From JAKVCB01 sp963578605 (GTDB taxonomy: Bacteria; Planctomycetota; Planctomycetia; Pirellulales; Lacipirellulaceae): a stretch of 48,787 nucleotides of DNA. Location: assembly GCA_963578605.1 (NCBI GenBank), contig CAUZEA010000037.1:1-48787 (forward strand). The letters run 5' to 3'. The notes under the pieces were generated by a model, which had not been told where the DNA came from, ran no database searches, and saw nothing but the letters and a program-made list of their open reading frames with translations. Positions 17,862-27,091 of this stretch are shown here, piece after piece. The position numbers were made by a program, and so were the translations under genes. The first letter of the stretch is position 1; each line of letters begins with the position of its first letter.

Positions 17862-17911
17862 AGTCCCGTTGATAAGATCCCGTCACAAATCCTCTATCAG
17901 GTTAATTCGCC

Positions 17912-19015
17912 ATGACTGAGCCACGACAAAACAAAGGCCCCTGGATTCATCGTTTCTTGATCGCGTTGTTCAGCGTAGTTGCTGGGATTTTATGCTTTTG
18001 GCTGCTGGGGTTTATGGTTGATGACATCGTTAGTTGGCCTGGTCCCACCTACGAGAAATTGGAGAAACGTTTGCTTGACCAGGCTGTTGTCAAACAGCAA
18101 GTGGCATTGGGTCAACAGATCTCCGACACCAGGCGCAAAATCTCTAACCAAAATAAGCGACAGGAATTGCTGCGGGACAGTACTGATAGTTCGCAGACAA
18201 CCATGAACCAGTTGTTGGAATTTCAGAAAGCGAATTTGCAAAAAGACGTGAAGCCGTCTCCTGGGGAACAGCAGGCGCTGGCTGACAGCCAACAGCGATT
18301 CCTTGCGAATCAGAAGCAGTATCAAGTCCTCAACGAAGAGATTGTCAAGTTCAACCAGCAGCTTAAGGCCTTGGAGAGTCAGCAACAGGAAGTGAATAGC
18401 AAACTCGAAACTCAGCGTAAGCCGATTCAGACAGAGTTCGAGGTTTTAGAAAGCAAGCATGAACTTATGATGGCAGTCGTCGAGCTTTCAGTGCTGATTC
18501 CCCTGTTGGTGTTGGCCGTCGTGCTGTTTCTAAAGTTCCGCGGTGGCACCTATGCGACGCTGGTTTACGCCTTTGGTATCGCTGTCCTACTAAAGGTCGG
18601 GCTCGTGATGCACGAACACTTTCCCAGTCGTTACTTCAAGTATGTGCTCATCCTGGCGACCCTGGCCATCGTCGTTCGAATCCTTGTGCATCTGTTGCGA
18701 ATGGTTGCATTTCCCCGCAAGGATTGGCTGCTCAAGCGATACCTGGAGGCCTACGAGGTCTTTCTTTGCCCGGTTTGTTCCTATCCCATCCGGCGTGGCC
18801 CTTTGAGATATGTCTTCTGGACCCGCCGGACCATCAAGAAAATGCGGCCGCGGTCAACCGGTGAAACCGACCGCGAGGAGGTTTATACGTGTCCGACGTG
18901 TTCGACGCAACTGTATGAGAAATGTTCAAACTGTGGTGAGGTTCGCCACAGTCTGCTGCCGACGTGTCAAAAATGTGGCGATACAAAATCAGTGGAACTC
19001 GCTGCTGCACCGTAG
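17912..19015 (+). CDS. Membrane protein with long coiled coil and C-terminal zinc ribbons
   Basis: A 367-residue protein I cannot assign to a named family. Residues 14-38 form a membrane segment (FLIALFSVVAGILCFWLLGF). Residues about 45-185 are Gln/Lys/Glu-rich heptad-like coiled coil. Three further membrane segments follow (about 186-262: LIPLLVLAVVLFLKF, LVYAFGIAVLLKVGLVM, YVLILATLAIVVRILVHLL). The C-terminus has four CxxC pairs (286/289, 327/330, 338/341, 352/355), enough for two zinc ribbons. With two membrane passes before each soluble end, both the N-terminus and the zinc ribbons would be on the same side, probably the cytoplasm, and the coiled coil outside. It could link an envelope signal to a cytoplasmic partner; that is inference. 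Confidence 0.72.
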   Translation: MTEPRQNKGPWIHRFLIALFSVVAGILCFWLLGFMVDDIVSWPGPTYEKLEKRLLDQAVVKQQVALGQQISDTRRKISNQNKRQELLRDSTDSSQTTMNQLLEFQKANLQKDVKPSPGEQQALADSQQRFLANQKQYQVLNEEIVKFNQQLKALESQQQEVNSKLETQRKPIQTEFEVLESKHELMMAVVELSVLIPLLVLAVVLFLKFRGGTYATLVYAFGIAVLLKVGLVMHEHFPSRYFKYVLILATLAIVVRILVHLLRMVAFPRKDWLLKRYLEAYEVFLCPVCSYPIRRGPLRYVFWTRRTIKKMRPRSTGETDREEVYTCPTCSTQLYEKCSNCGEVRHSLLPTCQKCGDTKSVELAAAP

Positions 19016-19104
19016 ACAGAAAAATTCGTTGGAGTCATCTCATTTCTTTACGTTGGCAGCTACAAACCTGGTCATAAAACATTTTTCTACAGGGAGGTAC
19101 GATC

Positions 19105-20319
19105 ATGCCCGTTCCGACATTTCTCCGAGTTGCGCTCGTGGGCTTGGTTGTGTTAGAGTGCTTCTTGCACACCTGCCCTGCTCGGGGCCAGCAGGACGTA
19201 TCAGATTTCCTCGCACAGTTTGAGCGGGAACAAATGGAGGATCGTCGCAAAAGTTCTCCAGCGTATGTGACAACGTTGCTCGAAATGCCTCGCAACCACG
19301 GTGGACTCTTTGCACTCGACACGACTCCCGACGGGGGCATGCTCGCTGGTGGTACAGGCAAGGTAACCGTAACGACTGACGGTCACAAAGAGGTATTCGG
19401 TGGTGAGGTGGTTCTGTGGGACGGTAAATCGGGCAAGCTTGTCGCCACGCTGGGTAATCACCAACCCGCAAGCGTCACATATGTAAAGTTCGCCAACCGA
19501 GATCGAATCCTCGTGAGCGCCAGTGATGACAACTTGTTGGTGCAGGTGTGGGATGTTCGCAAGAGGTCACGGATCTCGCAATTCACACTCAAGGGACCGT
19601 GGAGTCAACAATGTCCGCCGGCGATCACTCCCAGGGGCCGTTACATTGCCAACGTTACCACCGAGGAACAAACCTTTGGGGATCGGGAAATGGTGACCCA
19701 GGCTGATCTGACGGTTAGCAGTGCGGCAACGGGAAAAACGGTTTGGACCCATCCCCAGGCAGCGGTTTCCTGTCTGAGCTTTAACGGCGACGGTGCCAGG
19801 CTGATCGGTGCGATTCACCGCACCGAGTGGACTCAAGAGGGCGACCGCGTGCGGGGAAAACAAAAGGAACTGGCATTAGCCGGCTGGGAGACCAAAACCG
19901 GGAAGGAACTCTGGAAAAAGCCGCTGAAAAAACGCCCAGCCATTCTGTTGGTCGTGCCGAATCACCCCAACCTGGTCTTGGGGTTCAGCGGGTCGCGGGT
20001 TTGGGGATGGGATGCGTCCAGTGGAGATCTCCTTAGCGAGGTGAAGCTGACCGGCAAAGATCCTCTATCGCTCGGCGAGGTTGCAGTATCAAGTGACTTG
20101 TCTGTGCTCGCGATTGTCAACTTTATGGCAACCAAGATAGGTCTATATAATCTGAAAACTGGCGAAGAGTTGCATCGCGCAAAGGTCAAGTTCCCAGACG
20201 AATTCGACAATGCGGCATTTACCGCTGACCTGAAAAGTATGGTTTGCGATTATGGGGTGAATGTGGGGTCAGCGGTCATTGATGTCAACCAGCTGTTCCA
20301 GGCTGCTGCCGGGCCGTGA
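19105..20319 (+). CDS. Exported WD40/YVTN-like propeller protein
   Basis: AGGGAGG lies about 7 nt before the ATG, and a signal peptide (RVALVGLVVLECFLHTCPAR) is followed by GQQD. WD40-like blades can be read: GGEVVLWDGKSGKLVATLGN, NLLVQVWDVRKRSRISQFTL, LAGWETKTGKELWKKPLKKR, RVWGWDASSGDLLSEVKLTG and TKIGLYNLKTGEELHRAKVK. These give about six to seven blades in 404 residues, a normal single propeller. Exported propellers of this sort are frequent in planctomycetes and act as binding scaffolds. The gene lies 89 nt after the zinc-ribbon membrane protein gene and shares its orientation; joint transcription is possible. Confidence 0.8.
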   Translation: MPVPTFLRVALVGLVVLECFLHTCPARGQQDVSDFLAQFEREQMEDRRKSSPAYVTTLLEMPRNHGGLFALDTTPDGGMLAGGTGKVTVTTDGHKEVFGGEVVLWDGKSGKLVATLGNHQPASVTYVKFANRDRILVSASDDNLLVQVWDVRKRSRISQFTLKGPWSQQCPPAITPRGRYIANVTTEEQTFGDREMVTQADLTVSSAATGKTVWTHPQAAVSCLSFNGDGARLIGAIHRTEWTQEGDRVRGKQKELALAGWETKTGKELWKKPLKKRPAILLVVPNHPNLVLGFSGSRVWGWDASSGDLLSEVKLTGKDPLSLGEVAVSSDLSVLAIVNFMATKIGLYNLKTGEELHRAKVKFPDEFDNAAFTADLKSMVCDYGVNVGSAVIDVNQLFQAAAGP

Positions 20320-20650
20320 TTGGGCGGATACGGGGTTCCGTGCACGTTTTCCGGTGTCTGCACCGTTACTGCAGGAATCCACGTAACGTTAGTGAGCACG
20401 CTGGCTGGACCGGTTTGCGTAGGTGAGCTATCCTCATGACGGGGATATAAATTTATTGGGTCGAATGCAGCGATGTTTTGAATCGGTGGTTTTTTCCTTG
20501 CTGCCAGCCCTGGCGGTTGTGTGATCGTAGCGATGGAACCTGTCGGAACAATGACTTTCTGCGACTCGCCGTGCCCGATATCGCCGCATCTCCGGGTGCT
20601 TGTCGAAAGCAGGGTTTTTCAGTCCTATCGAGTGTGAGTGGAGTAATTTA
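20320..20650. other. Gap without a supported gene
   Basis: No coding frame with a start and ribosome binding site was found. The frame of the next gene stays open back to a TTG at 20600, but those residues lack N-terminal character. No hairpin with a U-tract or repeat stands out. Confidence 0.5.
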
Positions 20651-22438
20651 ATGGGTTTCCTTTCTACCTGTCACGGGCGGTGTATTCACTGGCACCTCTT
20701 TTCCTGCGCGACACTTGCTGGTTGCCTGATTGTTGTTACCTTTGCCCTGGCGGCTCCACCAACGGATGCACTCGTCCAGGTTCGTCGCAACTTTGGAGAG
20801 GATCCCGGCTGGGACCACTATCAAAATCGGATCGTCGGTGTCGACATGCCGATGGTGATCGAGGACTTTGGCTGGAGCGACACCAGTTATGTGAACGCCG
20901 GCAAAGGCGAAATCGGCGGGCGTGTGGACAACTCCCGTTACCAGGCTTACTACGCTATACCATTGGGCAAGCCGCTCTCGTTCGACGACGAAATCTCGGC
21001 GTCTGGCAAAGTAGCACTCCGTCATCTCGGACTGCGCGGCGTTGGGTATTTCGGTTTTTTTAACTCGAAGCGCCACACCTGGCGAGTCTGGTCGTCCATG
21101 GCGTTTCGGATCTGGGAAGAAGACATGCTGGGCCAAATCATGTTTGACTGGATGTCGAGCGATTGGCAAGCACGCGGGGCGGAGACGGCCATTCTGCTTG
21201 CCCCCGATGGACAGCCCCATTCCTGGAGCTTTCGCTACGAGCCAAATGTCCGATCCGATCCGACCTGGCACGATAAATCGCTGGAGCGCCACATCACCGA
21301 TCAAACAGGTAACGGGCGCGCGTACGAGTTGCAGGGTGAGGAATTTATCTTCGCACGGCTGAAGAAAGAGGAACCAAAACTGACTCCTGCGGCCTTGCAC
21401 AAGCGCTTGCTCCAGGCCCGCGACCAGGGCCTGATCGAATACTTTCATCGACACGATCAGCATCGCTGGTGGAAACGCGAAGATGGTGGCCACTCCCACG
21501 GGCGGGTCACCCTGCAATTTGACAATCAAACGCCCAATGTTTTCTGGTTTGACGAAAAAATCCGTCGAGCTCCGGTCGAATTTGATCGCTTCGGCCTGTT
21601 CAACATCAAACGTTTTGGTGAGTGGGTCGAGGTTTATTTCGGCGATCTGACGGTCAACGGTCAGGAAATCGAGCTTTCACAGGATCCACATTGGGATGCC
21701 CGCAACAATCGCGCGGAGTACGTCGAACCGAATTTTCACGGCATGCACGACTATGGCTGGAGCCAGACCAATTGGGCTGGCGCGCAGCCTGGTGAGATTG
21801 GTGGTTTGTTTTGGCGAACGGAGCCGGAAGATCCGCTCTTTTCGTATTACGCCGACGATGTCGGAGAGCTGACCTTAGACGACCCACTTGAGTTCTCCGG
21901 GAGCATCTATTTTGACACAGGCATGACCGATGCGGCGGCTTACTTTGGGTACTTCAACCATCAGGACCAAACGACGGAGTTCTCCAAAGGTGATGCCGAT
22001 GCGGGGCGCCAGTTGGCAAACATGCTGGGCATCACCATCAGCGACAGTTCGGCCGTTGGTTACTATTTCGCGCCCATGGCCTCGGCGCAAAACACCGACA
22101 CGGTCCGAGCGCAAGGCCCCGTTTTCACACCGGGACATCGACGTCGCCACTTTTCATTTCGTTATGATCCAACTGCCAACAAAGGTGTCGGGCGCGTCGA
22201 AATCACGCTGGACGACCATAAGTTTGGCATGGACCTTACGGAAGCATATCGCCGTTCGGGCGCTGTATTCAACCGTTTTGGCCTGGCAAACATCCGCGGG
22301 GGCGGTCACTCCGTGGAATTCTATCTTGACGACCTGAGCTATACAGCGCGGCGTTCTGCGGGCGTCAAGCCGAAGTTTGTCAAACAAACCTATGTGGAAG
22401 TTCCCTACCCTCACGAGCAGGGTGGTCGTCGCTACTGA
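20651..22438 (+). CDS. Secreted protein with internally duplicated beta-sandwich-like domain
   Basis: The ATG at 20651 (GAGTGGAG upstream) gives a signal peptide ending near TFALAAPPTD. The mature protein of about 565 residues is an internal duplication. Around residue 71 it has DFGWSDTSY plus GEIGGRV, and around residue 365 DYGWSQTNW plus GEIGGLF; each half later has a matching motif, FDRFGLFNIKRFGEWVEVYF and FNRFGLANIRGGGHSVEFYL. The strand-rich pattern, with 'GYFGFFNSK' and 'AYFGYFNHQ' in corresponding places, suggests two jelly-roll (laminin-G or concanavalin-like) domains. Such folds often bind or cut glycans. I do not recognise a named family. The next gene starts about 200 nt downstream on the same strand. 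Confidence 0.75.
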   Translation: MGFLSTCHGRCIHWHLFSCATLAGCLIVVTFALAAPPTDALVQVRRNFGEDPGWDHYQNRIVGVDMPMVIEDFGWSDTSYVNAGKGEIGGRVDNSRYQAYYAIPLGKPLSFDDEISASGKVALRHLGLRGVGYFGFFNSKRHTWRVWSSMAFRIWEEDMLGQIMFDWMSSDWQARGAETAILLAPDGQPHSWSFRYEPNVRSDPTWHDKSLERHITDQTGNGRAYELQGEEFIFARLKKEEPKLTPAALHKRLLQARDQGLIEYFHRHDQHRWWKREDGGHSHGRVTLQFDNQTPNVFWFDEKIRRAPVEFDRFGLFNIKRFGEWVEVYFGDLTVNGQEIELSQDPHWDARNNRAEYVEPNFHGMHDYGWSQTNWAGAQPGEIGGLFWRTEPEDPLFSYYADDVGELTLDDPLEFSGSIYFDTGMTDAAAYFGYFNHQDQTTEFSKGDADAGRQLANMLGITISDSSAVGYYFAPMASAQNTDTVRAQGPVFTPGHRRRHFSFRYDPTANKGVGRVEITLDDHKFGMDLTEAYRRSGAVFNRFGLANIRGGGHSVEFYLDDLSYTARRSAGVKPKFVKQTYVEVPYPHEQGGRRY

Positions 22439-22646
22439 GTTTCAGCGGTTGGTCTTCCTGCGGATAAAAGGAACTCCTGCGTCGAATGTGCGCCAGTTTT
22501 AGGTCGTCCCCAATCAACAGGTAGGTAAACAGGAACCCACTCGCTTTCTCCCAACAGGTGTTTTCGTGCCGATGATTGCAGTAGCCTTGAAATGCAGTTA
22601 ATATAAAACTGGTTCCGGTAACGTGTTATTAGCACCCAATCGCGTC

Positions 22647-25049
22647 ATGTACTCCCGTCACCAACTGCTGACATGCGCATTGAACAATCGGATTGTATTG
22701 CCACTGGCGGTCGTCATGGCGACGACGTTCCTGGCAGTCACCACGGTGACAGGGTTCACGGGGGACGAGTTACCCGCGGAGGCCCGACAGCATTACGCGT
22801 TTCAACCGCTCAACCGCCCAACCCCACCGTCGCTTTCTGACTCGCGGCGACCGCTGACGTCGATCGACGCATTTGTGGTCGCCCGTCTTGAGTCGCAGGG
22901 TCTTAATCTCTCGGGAGAGTCAGATCAGCGGACGTTGATCCGTCGAGCTTCCTTTGACCTCATCGGTTTACCCCCCAGCGCGGAAGAGGTCGACGCTTTC
23001 GCCGGCGACGATTCAGCGGACGCTTACGAACAGTTGCTTGACCGGTTGCTGGACTCTTCCCACTTTGGCGAGCGTTGGGGGAGGTATTGGCTCGATGTGG
23101 CTGGCTACGTAGATGTTCACGGGTCAGATGAGAACAATTGGATCATACGGATCCCGCGGGGCGCTGGCCGATATCGGGACTATGTCATCCAATCATTCAA
23201 CGGTGACAAACCGTATGACCGATTCCTCGTTGAACAAATTGCTGGCGATGAGCTGGTCGACTGGCGAAACGCCACCGAGTTCACGCCTGAGATTCGGGAA
23301 TTACTCGTTGCCACAGGTTTTCTGCGGACGGCGATTGATGACACGGATGATGATGCGCTGTTGTTGCCCAGCAATCTCTATGCGGTCATCTTCAACCAGG
23401 TCCAAATCTTTGGTACCAGTGTGCTCGGCCTTACCCTGCAGTGTGCTCGCTGCCACGAGCACAAATATGATCCTATCCCACAGGAAGATTACTTCCGGTT
23501 GATGGCCCACTTCACGGCGGCCTACAACCCCGCTGCCTGGGTGAAACGGAGCGAGCGGATGTTGCGGGACGTTTCGGCCACGGAAATGAAAACCATCGAA
23601 GCGCACAATGCTGTGTGTGACGCGAAGATTATTGAAATCCAGAAGCAGCTTGCAAGCTTCACGCGGTCGACGGTCGACCGCGTCATTGATGAGCGGGTTG
23701 CCAAACTCCCCAAGCCGGTTCGTAAGGACGTAAAAGACGCGATTCAACAGGAAAAGGTGGATGAAAGGACCGAGGTACAAAAATACCTGGTTGCAACGTT
23801 TTCGGATTACATCGGCGTTTCGCCCAGACAACTGGCCAAGCTGATGTCGTCTGCAGGTGCTGCCGAAGTAGAACGTCTCCTTGCCGAAGTGGCGTCGGTA
23901 ACTGCGTCGCGACGAAATCCTGGCTGGATCCAGGCGCTCTACGATACTGGGCCACCTCCCGATACGCACCTGTTGATCCGCGGCGATGTCGAGCGACCCG
24001 GCACCGTGGTAAAACCGGGGTTGTTGGGTATACTCGTCGATAAGGATCGCGAACAGGCGACGAATCCGGCGAAAAACTACGAGCAGACCAGTGGGCAGCG
24101 ATTGGCATTCGCCCGTCGGTTGACCGAACCAGGCTCGCGAGCCGAGGGGCTGGTGGCTCGCGTCGCGGTGAACCGCGCGTGGCACCATCTTTTTGGGCGA
24201 GGGCTGGTTTCCAGCCCGGGCAACCTGGGCATGGGGATCGATCCTCCTTCACACCCACTGTTGCTTGATTGGCTAGCCAGCGAACTGGTCGAAGGGGGTT
24301 GGCGGCTCAAACCACTCTTGAAGCAGATCATGACTTCCTCTGTTTATCGGCAGGCGTCGTCTCGAACGACGTGTTCAGAATTTGCGGATCGGCATGAAGA
24401 TGATCCTTCCGCTTCACCCACCGAACTTCAAACTCTGCACTCGATAGACCCCGACAATCACCTCCTGTGGCGCATGCCTCTCCGGCGGATGGATGCGGAA
24501 ACGGTCCGCGATGCGATTCTGTGTACCTCGGGAAAACTGAACCGTGTGCAGGGAGGTCTGCCACTTCCACTCACTGTTAATGATGACGGTGAGGTTGTTT
24601 TGGCGATGGACCAAATGCCTGCGCCCGACAGCCACTTTCGGCGCAGTCTCTACATCACGTCCCGGCGGAATTATCATCCCACGTTCGTTGGCTCCTTCGA
24701 CATGCCTGTCATGGCCACTAACTGCACACGCCGCAATTCGTCTACGGTCGTCACCCAGTCGCTCACATTGCTGAACAGCGAGTTTATGCTTCGGCAGGCA
24801 GACCATTTTTCCGACAAGGTCCGGAGTATGGCCGAAGAAACACCTCAAAGCAGGGTTGACCACGCCTTTCGCCTGGCTTATCAGCGGCTCCCTACGACCG
24901 ACGAGTCGGTCTGGGCGGCCGCATTGTTGCTCGATCAAGTGGCCAATTATCGGCAAAATGGTGATACGGCAGAACAGAGCAAGCAACTGGCGCTTAGCCG
25001 GCTTTGCCAAATGTTGCTTTGCAGTAATGAGTTCTTGTACCTGCAGTGA
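22647..25049 (+). CDS. DUF1549/DUF1553 (planctomycete cytochrome-associated) protein
   Basis: A planctomycete-type PSCyt2/PSD1 protein. The ATG at 22647 is chosen; a GTG at 22623 would add eight residues. After a hydrophobic export segment (RIVLPLAVVMATTFLAVTTV) comes DUF1549: SIDAFVVARLESQGLNLSGE, DLIGLPPSAEEVDAF, HFGERWGRYWLDVAGY and LQCARCHEHKYDPIPQEDYF, which contains CxxCH. DUF1553 follows: ARVAVNRAWHHLFGRGLVSS, DWLASELVEGGWRLKPLLKQ, SVYRQASS, RRMDAETVRDAILCTSGKLN, LTLLNSEFMLRQADHFSDKV. The N-terminal PSCyt1 heme domain common in relatives is absent here, leaving one CxxCH. This family always partners with DUF1501; that gene follows by 57 nt. Exported; exact reaction unknown. Confidence 0.92.
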   Translation: MYSRHQLLTCALNNRIVLPLAVVMATTFLAVTTVTGFTGDELPAEARQHYAFQPLNRPTPPSLSDSRRPLTSIDAFVVARLESQGLNLSGESDQRTLIRRASFDLIGLPPSAEEVDAFAGDDSADAYEQLLDRLLDSSHFGERWGRYWLDVAGYVDVHGSDENNWIIRIPRGAGRYRDYVIQSFNGDKPYDRFLVEQIAGDELVDWRNATEFTPEIRELLVATGFLRTAIDDTDDDALLLPSNLYAVIFNQVQIFGTSVLGLTLQCARCHEHKYDPIPQEDYFRLMAHFTAAYNPAAWVKRSERMLRDVSATEMKTIEAHNAVCDAKIIEIQKQLASFTRSTVDRVIDERVAKLPKPVRKDVKDAIQQEKVDERTEVQKYLVATFSDYIGVSPRQLAKLMSSAGAAEVERLLAEVASVTASRRNPGWIQALYDTGPPPDTHLLIRGDVERPGTVVKPGLLGILVDKDREQATNPAKNYEQTSGQRLAFARRLTEPGSRAEGLVARVAVNRAWHHLFGRGLVSSPGNLGMGIDPPSHPLLLDWLASELVEGGWRLKPLLKQIMTSSVYRQASSRTTCSEFADRHEDDPSASPTELQTLHSIDPDNHLLWRMPLRRMDAETVRDAILCTSGKLNRVQGGLPLPLTVNDDGEVVLAMDQMPAPDSHFRRSLYITSRRNYHPTFVGSFDMPVMATNCTRRNSSTVVTQSLTLLNSEFMLRQADHFSDKVRSMAEETPQSRVDHAFRLAYQRLPTTDESVWAAALLLDQVANYRQNGDTAEQSKQLALSRLCQMLLCSNEFLYLQ

Positions 25050-25106
25050 AAAACTGTCAGGGTGAGTAGATGGCAGACAGGGAAGATCGATAATCAAAAC
25101 AAGGCC

Positions 25107-26567
25107 ATGAACGAAATCAATTTTCTGCAGGCACGCCTGATTTCCCGCCGCCAGATGCTTGAGATGAGCGGTATGGGAATGGGGAGTGTCGCTTTGGCAG
25201 CCCTCATGCATAGTGATGCGGTGCGCGCCGACCAGGTCCATTTCAAGCCGCGGATGGATCTCCTCCCCAGCAAGCCCCACTTCCCGGCTCGCGCCCAGGC
25301 CGTGATTCAGCTGGTCATGACCGGTGGCCCCAGCCAAATGGATCTCTTTGACCCCAAACCAGAACTGCAGCAACGTCACGACCAGGTCTTCGAAATCAAG
25401 ATCGACGCCTTCCAGCGGGGGAGCGAGGCCAACAGGTTGATGGCCAGTCCCTTCAAATTCCGCAAGGTTGGTCAGTCGGGCATGAACATGTCAGAGTGCC
25501 TGACGCATCTGCCCGACGTGGCCGACGACATCTGCCTCATTCGCTCCCAGGTTGGCGTCCACAACAACCACACCGAGGGCATCATTAATTTAGGTTGCGG
25601 CAAGATGTTCCTCGGCCGACCGACGTTGGGGGCGTGGGTTAGTTACGGGCTGGGCACCGAGAACCGGGATTTGCCAGCCTTTGTCGTGCTCCGCGATCCC
25701 AAGGGGTACTCAACCAGTGGTGGGCTGATGTCGAAAAATGGTTGGATGCCGGCAATCTTTGGTGGCACGGAGTTCAACACCACGGGCCCCGCCGTGCGGA
25801 ATCTCCAGCCCTCGCAGTCGTTGCCACGGGGGGTTCGTCGCCGCAGCCTTGAATTCCTCGCCCAGTTAAATACGGAGCACCGCCGTAATTATCCCTACAA
25901 TTCCGAGCTGGAGAGTCGCATCAAAAACTACGAGCTTGCGGCTCGAATGCAGCTCACCGCAAGTCGTGCGCTCGACCTTTCCACAGAGACCAGGTCGACC
26001 AGGCAACTCTATGGACTCGACAATACCGAGACGGCCAGTTATGGCACGCGATGCTTGATGGCACGCCGATTGGTCGAGGCCGGCGTCCGTTTCATTCAGG
26101 TCTTCTCAGAAAAAGGGCAGCCGTGGGATCATCACAATGGCCTCAGCGAGGGTCTGCCCGACATGTGCGACAAAACAGATCTCGCCACCACGGGGTTGAT
26201 CAAAGACCTCAAGCAACGTGGCTTGTTGGATTCTACAATCGTGCTGTGGGCAGGTGAATTTGGACGCATGCCGGTTGCCCAAAACGGCACCGGCCGTGAT
26301 CACAACAAACATGCCGGCAGTTTCTTCCTGGCAGGCGGTGGCTTCAAAGGGGGGATCACCCACGGCACGACCGACGACGTCGGCTATGCCGTCGTGGAGG
26401 ATCCCGTGACCGTCCCTGACATGTTCGCCTGCATTCTTCATCAGTTGGGCTTGGATCACACCAGGCTGCAATACTTCCACTCCGGCCGATTTGAAAATTC
26501 GACCGATGACGTGGTCACCGGTGCCCATGTCCATCCCCAAATCATCGGCACGCCGATATACGCTTAG
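25107..26567 (+). CDS. DUF1501 family protein with Tat signal
   Basis: The ATG at 25107 is preferred over an upstream GTG at 25062 because it places the Tat signal (ARLISRRQMLEMSGMGMGSV) near the N-terminus. The body has DUF1501 landmarks: QAVIQLVMTGGPSQMDLFDP, LIRSQVGVHNNHTEG, LGAWVSYGLGTENRDLPAFV, GYSTSGGLMSKNGWMPAIFG, FIQVFSEKGQPWDHHN, TIVLWAGEFGRMPVAQNGTG and RDHNKHAGSFFLAGGGFKGG. These resemble the alkaline-phosphatase/sulfatase superfamily, with Asp/His ligands in GQPWDHH and RDHNKH. It forms a conserved pair with the preceding DUF1549/1553 gene, and both are exported. A joint role in glycan metabolism is often inferred but not proven. Confidence 0.93.
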   Translation: MNEINFLQARLISRRQMLEMSGMGMGSVALAALMHSDAVRADQVHFKPRMDLLPSKPHFPARAQAVIQLVMTGGPSQMDLFDPKPELQQRHDQVFEIKIDAFQRGSEANRLMASPFKFRKVGQSGMNMSECLTHLPDVADDICLIRSQVGVHNNHTEGIINLGCGKMFLGRPTLGAWVSYGLGTENRDLPAFVVLRDPKGYSTSGGLMSKNGWMPAIFGGTEFNTTGPAVRNLQPSQSLPRGVRRRSLEFLAQLNTEHRRNYPYNSELESRIKNYELAARMQLTASRALDLSTETRSTRQLYGLDNTETASYGTRCLMARRLVEAGVRFIQVFSEKGQPWDHHNGLSEGLPDMCDKTDLATTGLIKDLKQRGLLDSTIVLWAGEFGRMPVAQNGTGRDHNKHAGSFFLAGGGFKGGITHGTTDDVGYAVVEDPVTVPDMFACILHQLGLDHTRLQYFHSGRFENSTDDVVTGAHVHPQIIGTPIYA

Positions 26568-26944
26568 GACAAACATGGCGACCGGGTACGCCCGCTTGAC
26601 TAGCGTCGACGGACCACTCACCTTGTGCACTTCTTTTCATGGGCCAGCGGTCTGAATAAGATAAGACAAACCACTTGAGGAGTCTCAACGAGTTACGCCG
26701 ATCGTCGTCGCAATGCAAAACTTCTCGGCCGCATGGTGGGTCACTGGCGGACTGGACGTTTGACCCAGGCCGGCTTGGAATCCATTTGACCCCAGGGAGT
26801 TCGTTAGCCGGCGGCTGCAGCTATCCCGGATGGTTCTGGCACAACGGACTGTTGTGGATGAGCGATCGGTCGTATCGCCAGGGCAAACCAAGCACCTGAC
26901 CTGCGACAATTCGGTTCCACCAACACGACCGATCAAAAATTGGT
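26568..26944. other. Gap with short unrecognised open segments
   Basis: Two short plus-strand stretches read like protein remnants (YADRRRNAKLLGRMVGHWRT, ending in a stop; and SYPGWFWHNGLLWMSDRSYR). They lie in different frames, have no start signals and match no family I know. They may be debris from a gene lost here. Confidence 0.35.
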
Positions 26945-27091
26945 ATGCTGGTAATCGAGGCTGATTCGCACCGCCGATTTTTGACCGCGACCACCGCCGG
27001 AGGCGTTGCGGTAGTTGTTGGCGCTTCGGTGAAGCCAGCAGACGCATCGTCGAAGGATCAGTCTGCCGAGCTTTGGTTGGAGAACACACAC
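26945..27091 (+). pseudogene. Tat-signal-like N-terminal remnant in frame with the rhamnosidase
   Basis: From the ATG at 26945 the frame reads ADSHRRFLTATTAGGVAVVV, then GASVKPADAS. This is a Tat-type signal (an RR pair, a hydrophobic core and AxA-like ends) of the kind found on Gfo/Idh/MocA and other planctomycete oxidoreductases. It runs without a stop into the Sec signal peptide of the GH106-like gene. Two export signals in a row are not expected for one working protein, so I read this as the stump of a lost Tat-exported gene. Confidence 0.5.

Noticed and set aside
23301..24188. 295-codon minus-strand frame
   Set aside because: Antisense of the DUF1549/DUF1553 gene; no start signal or motif.
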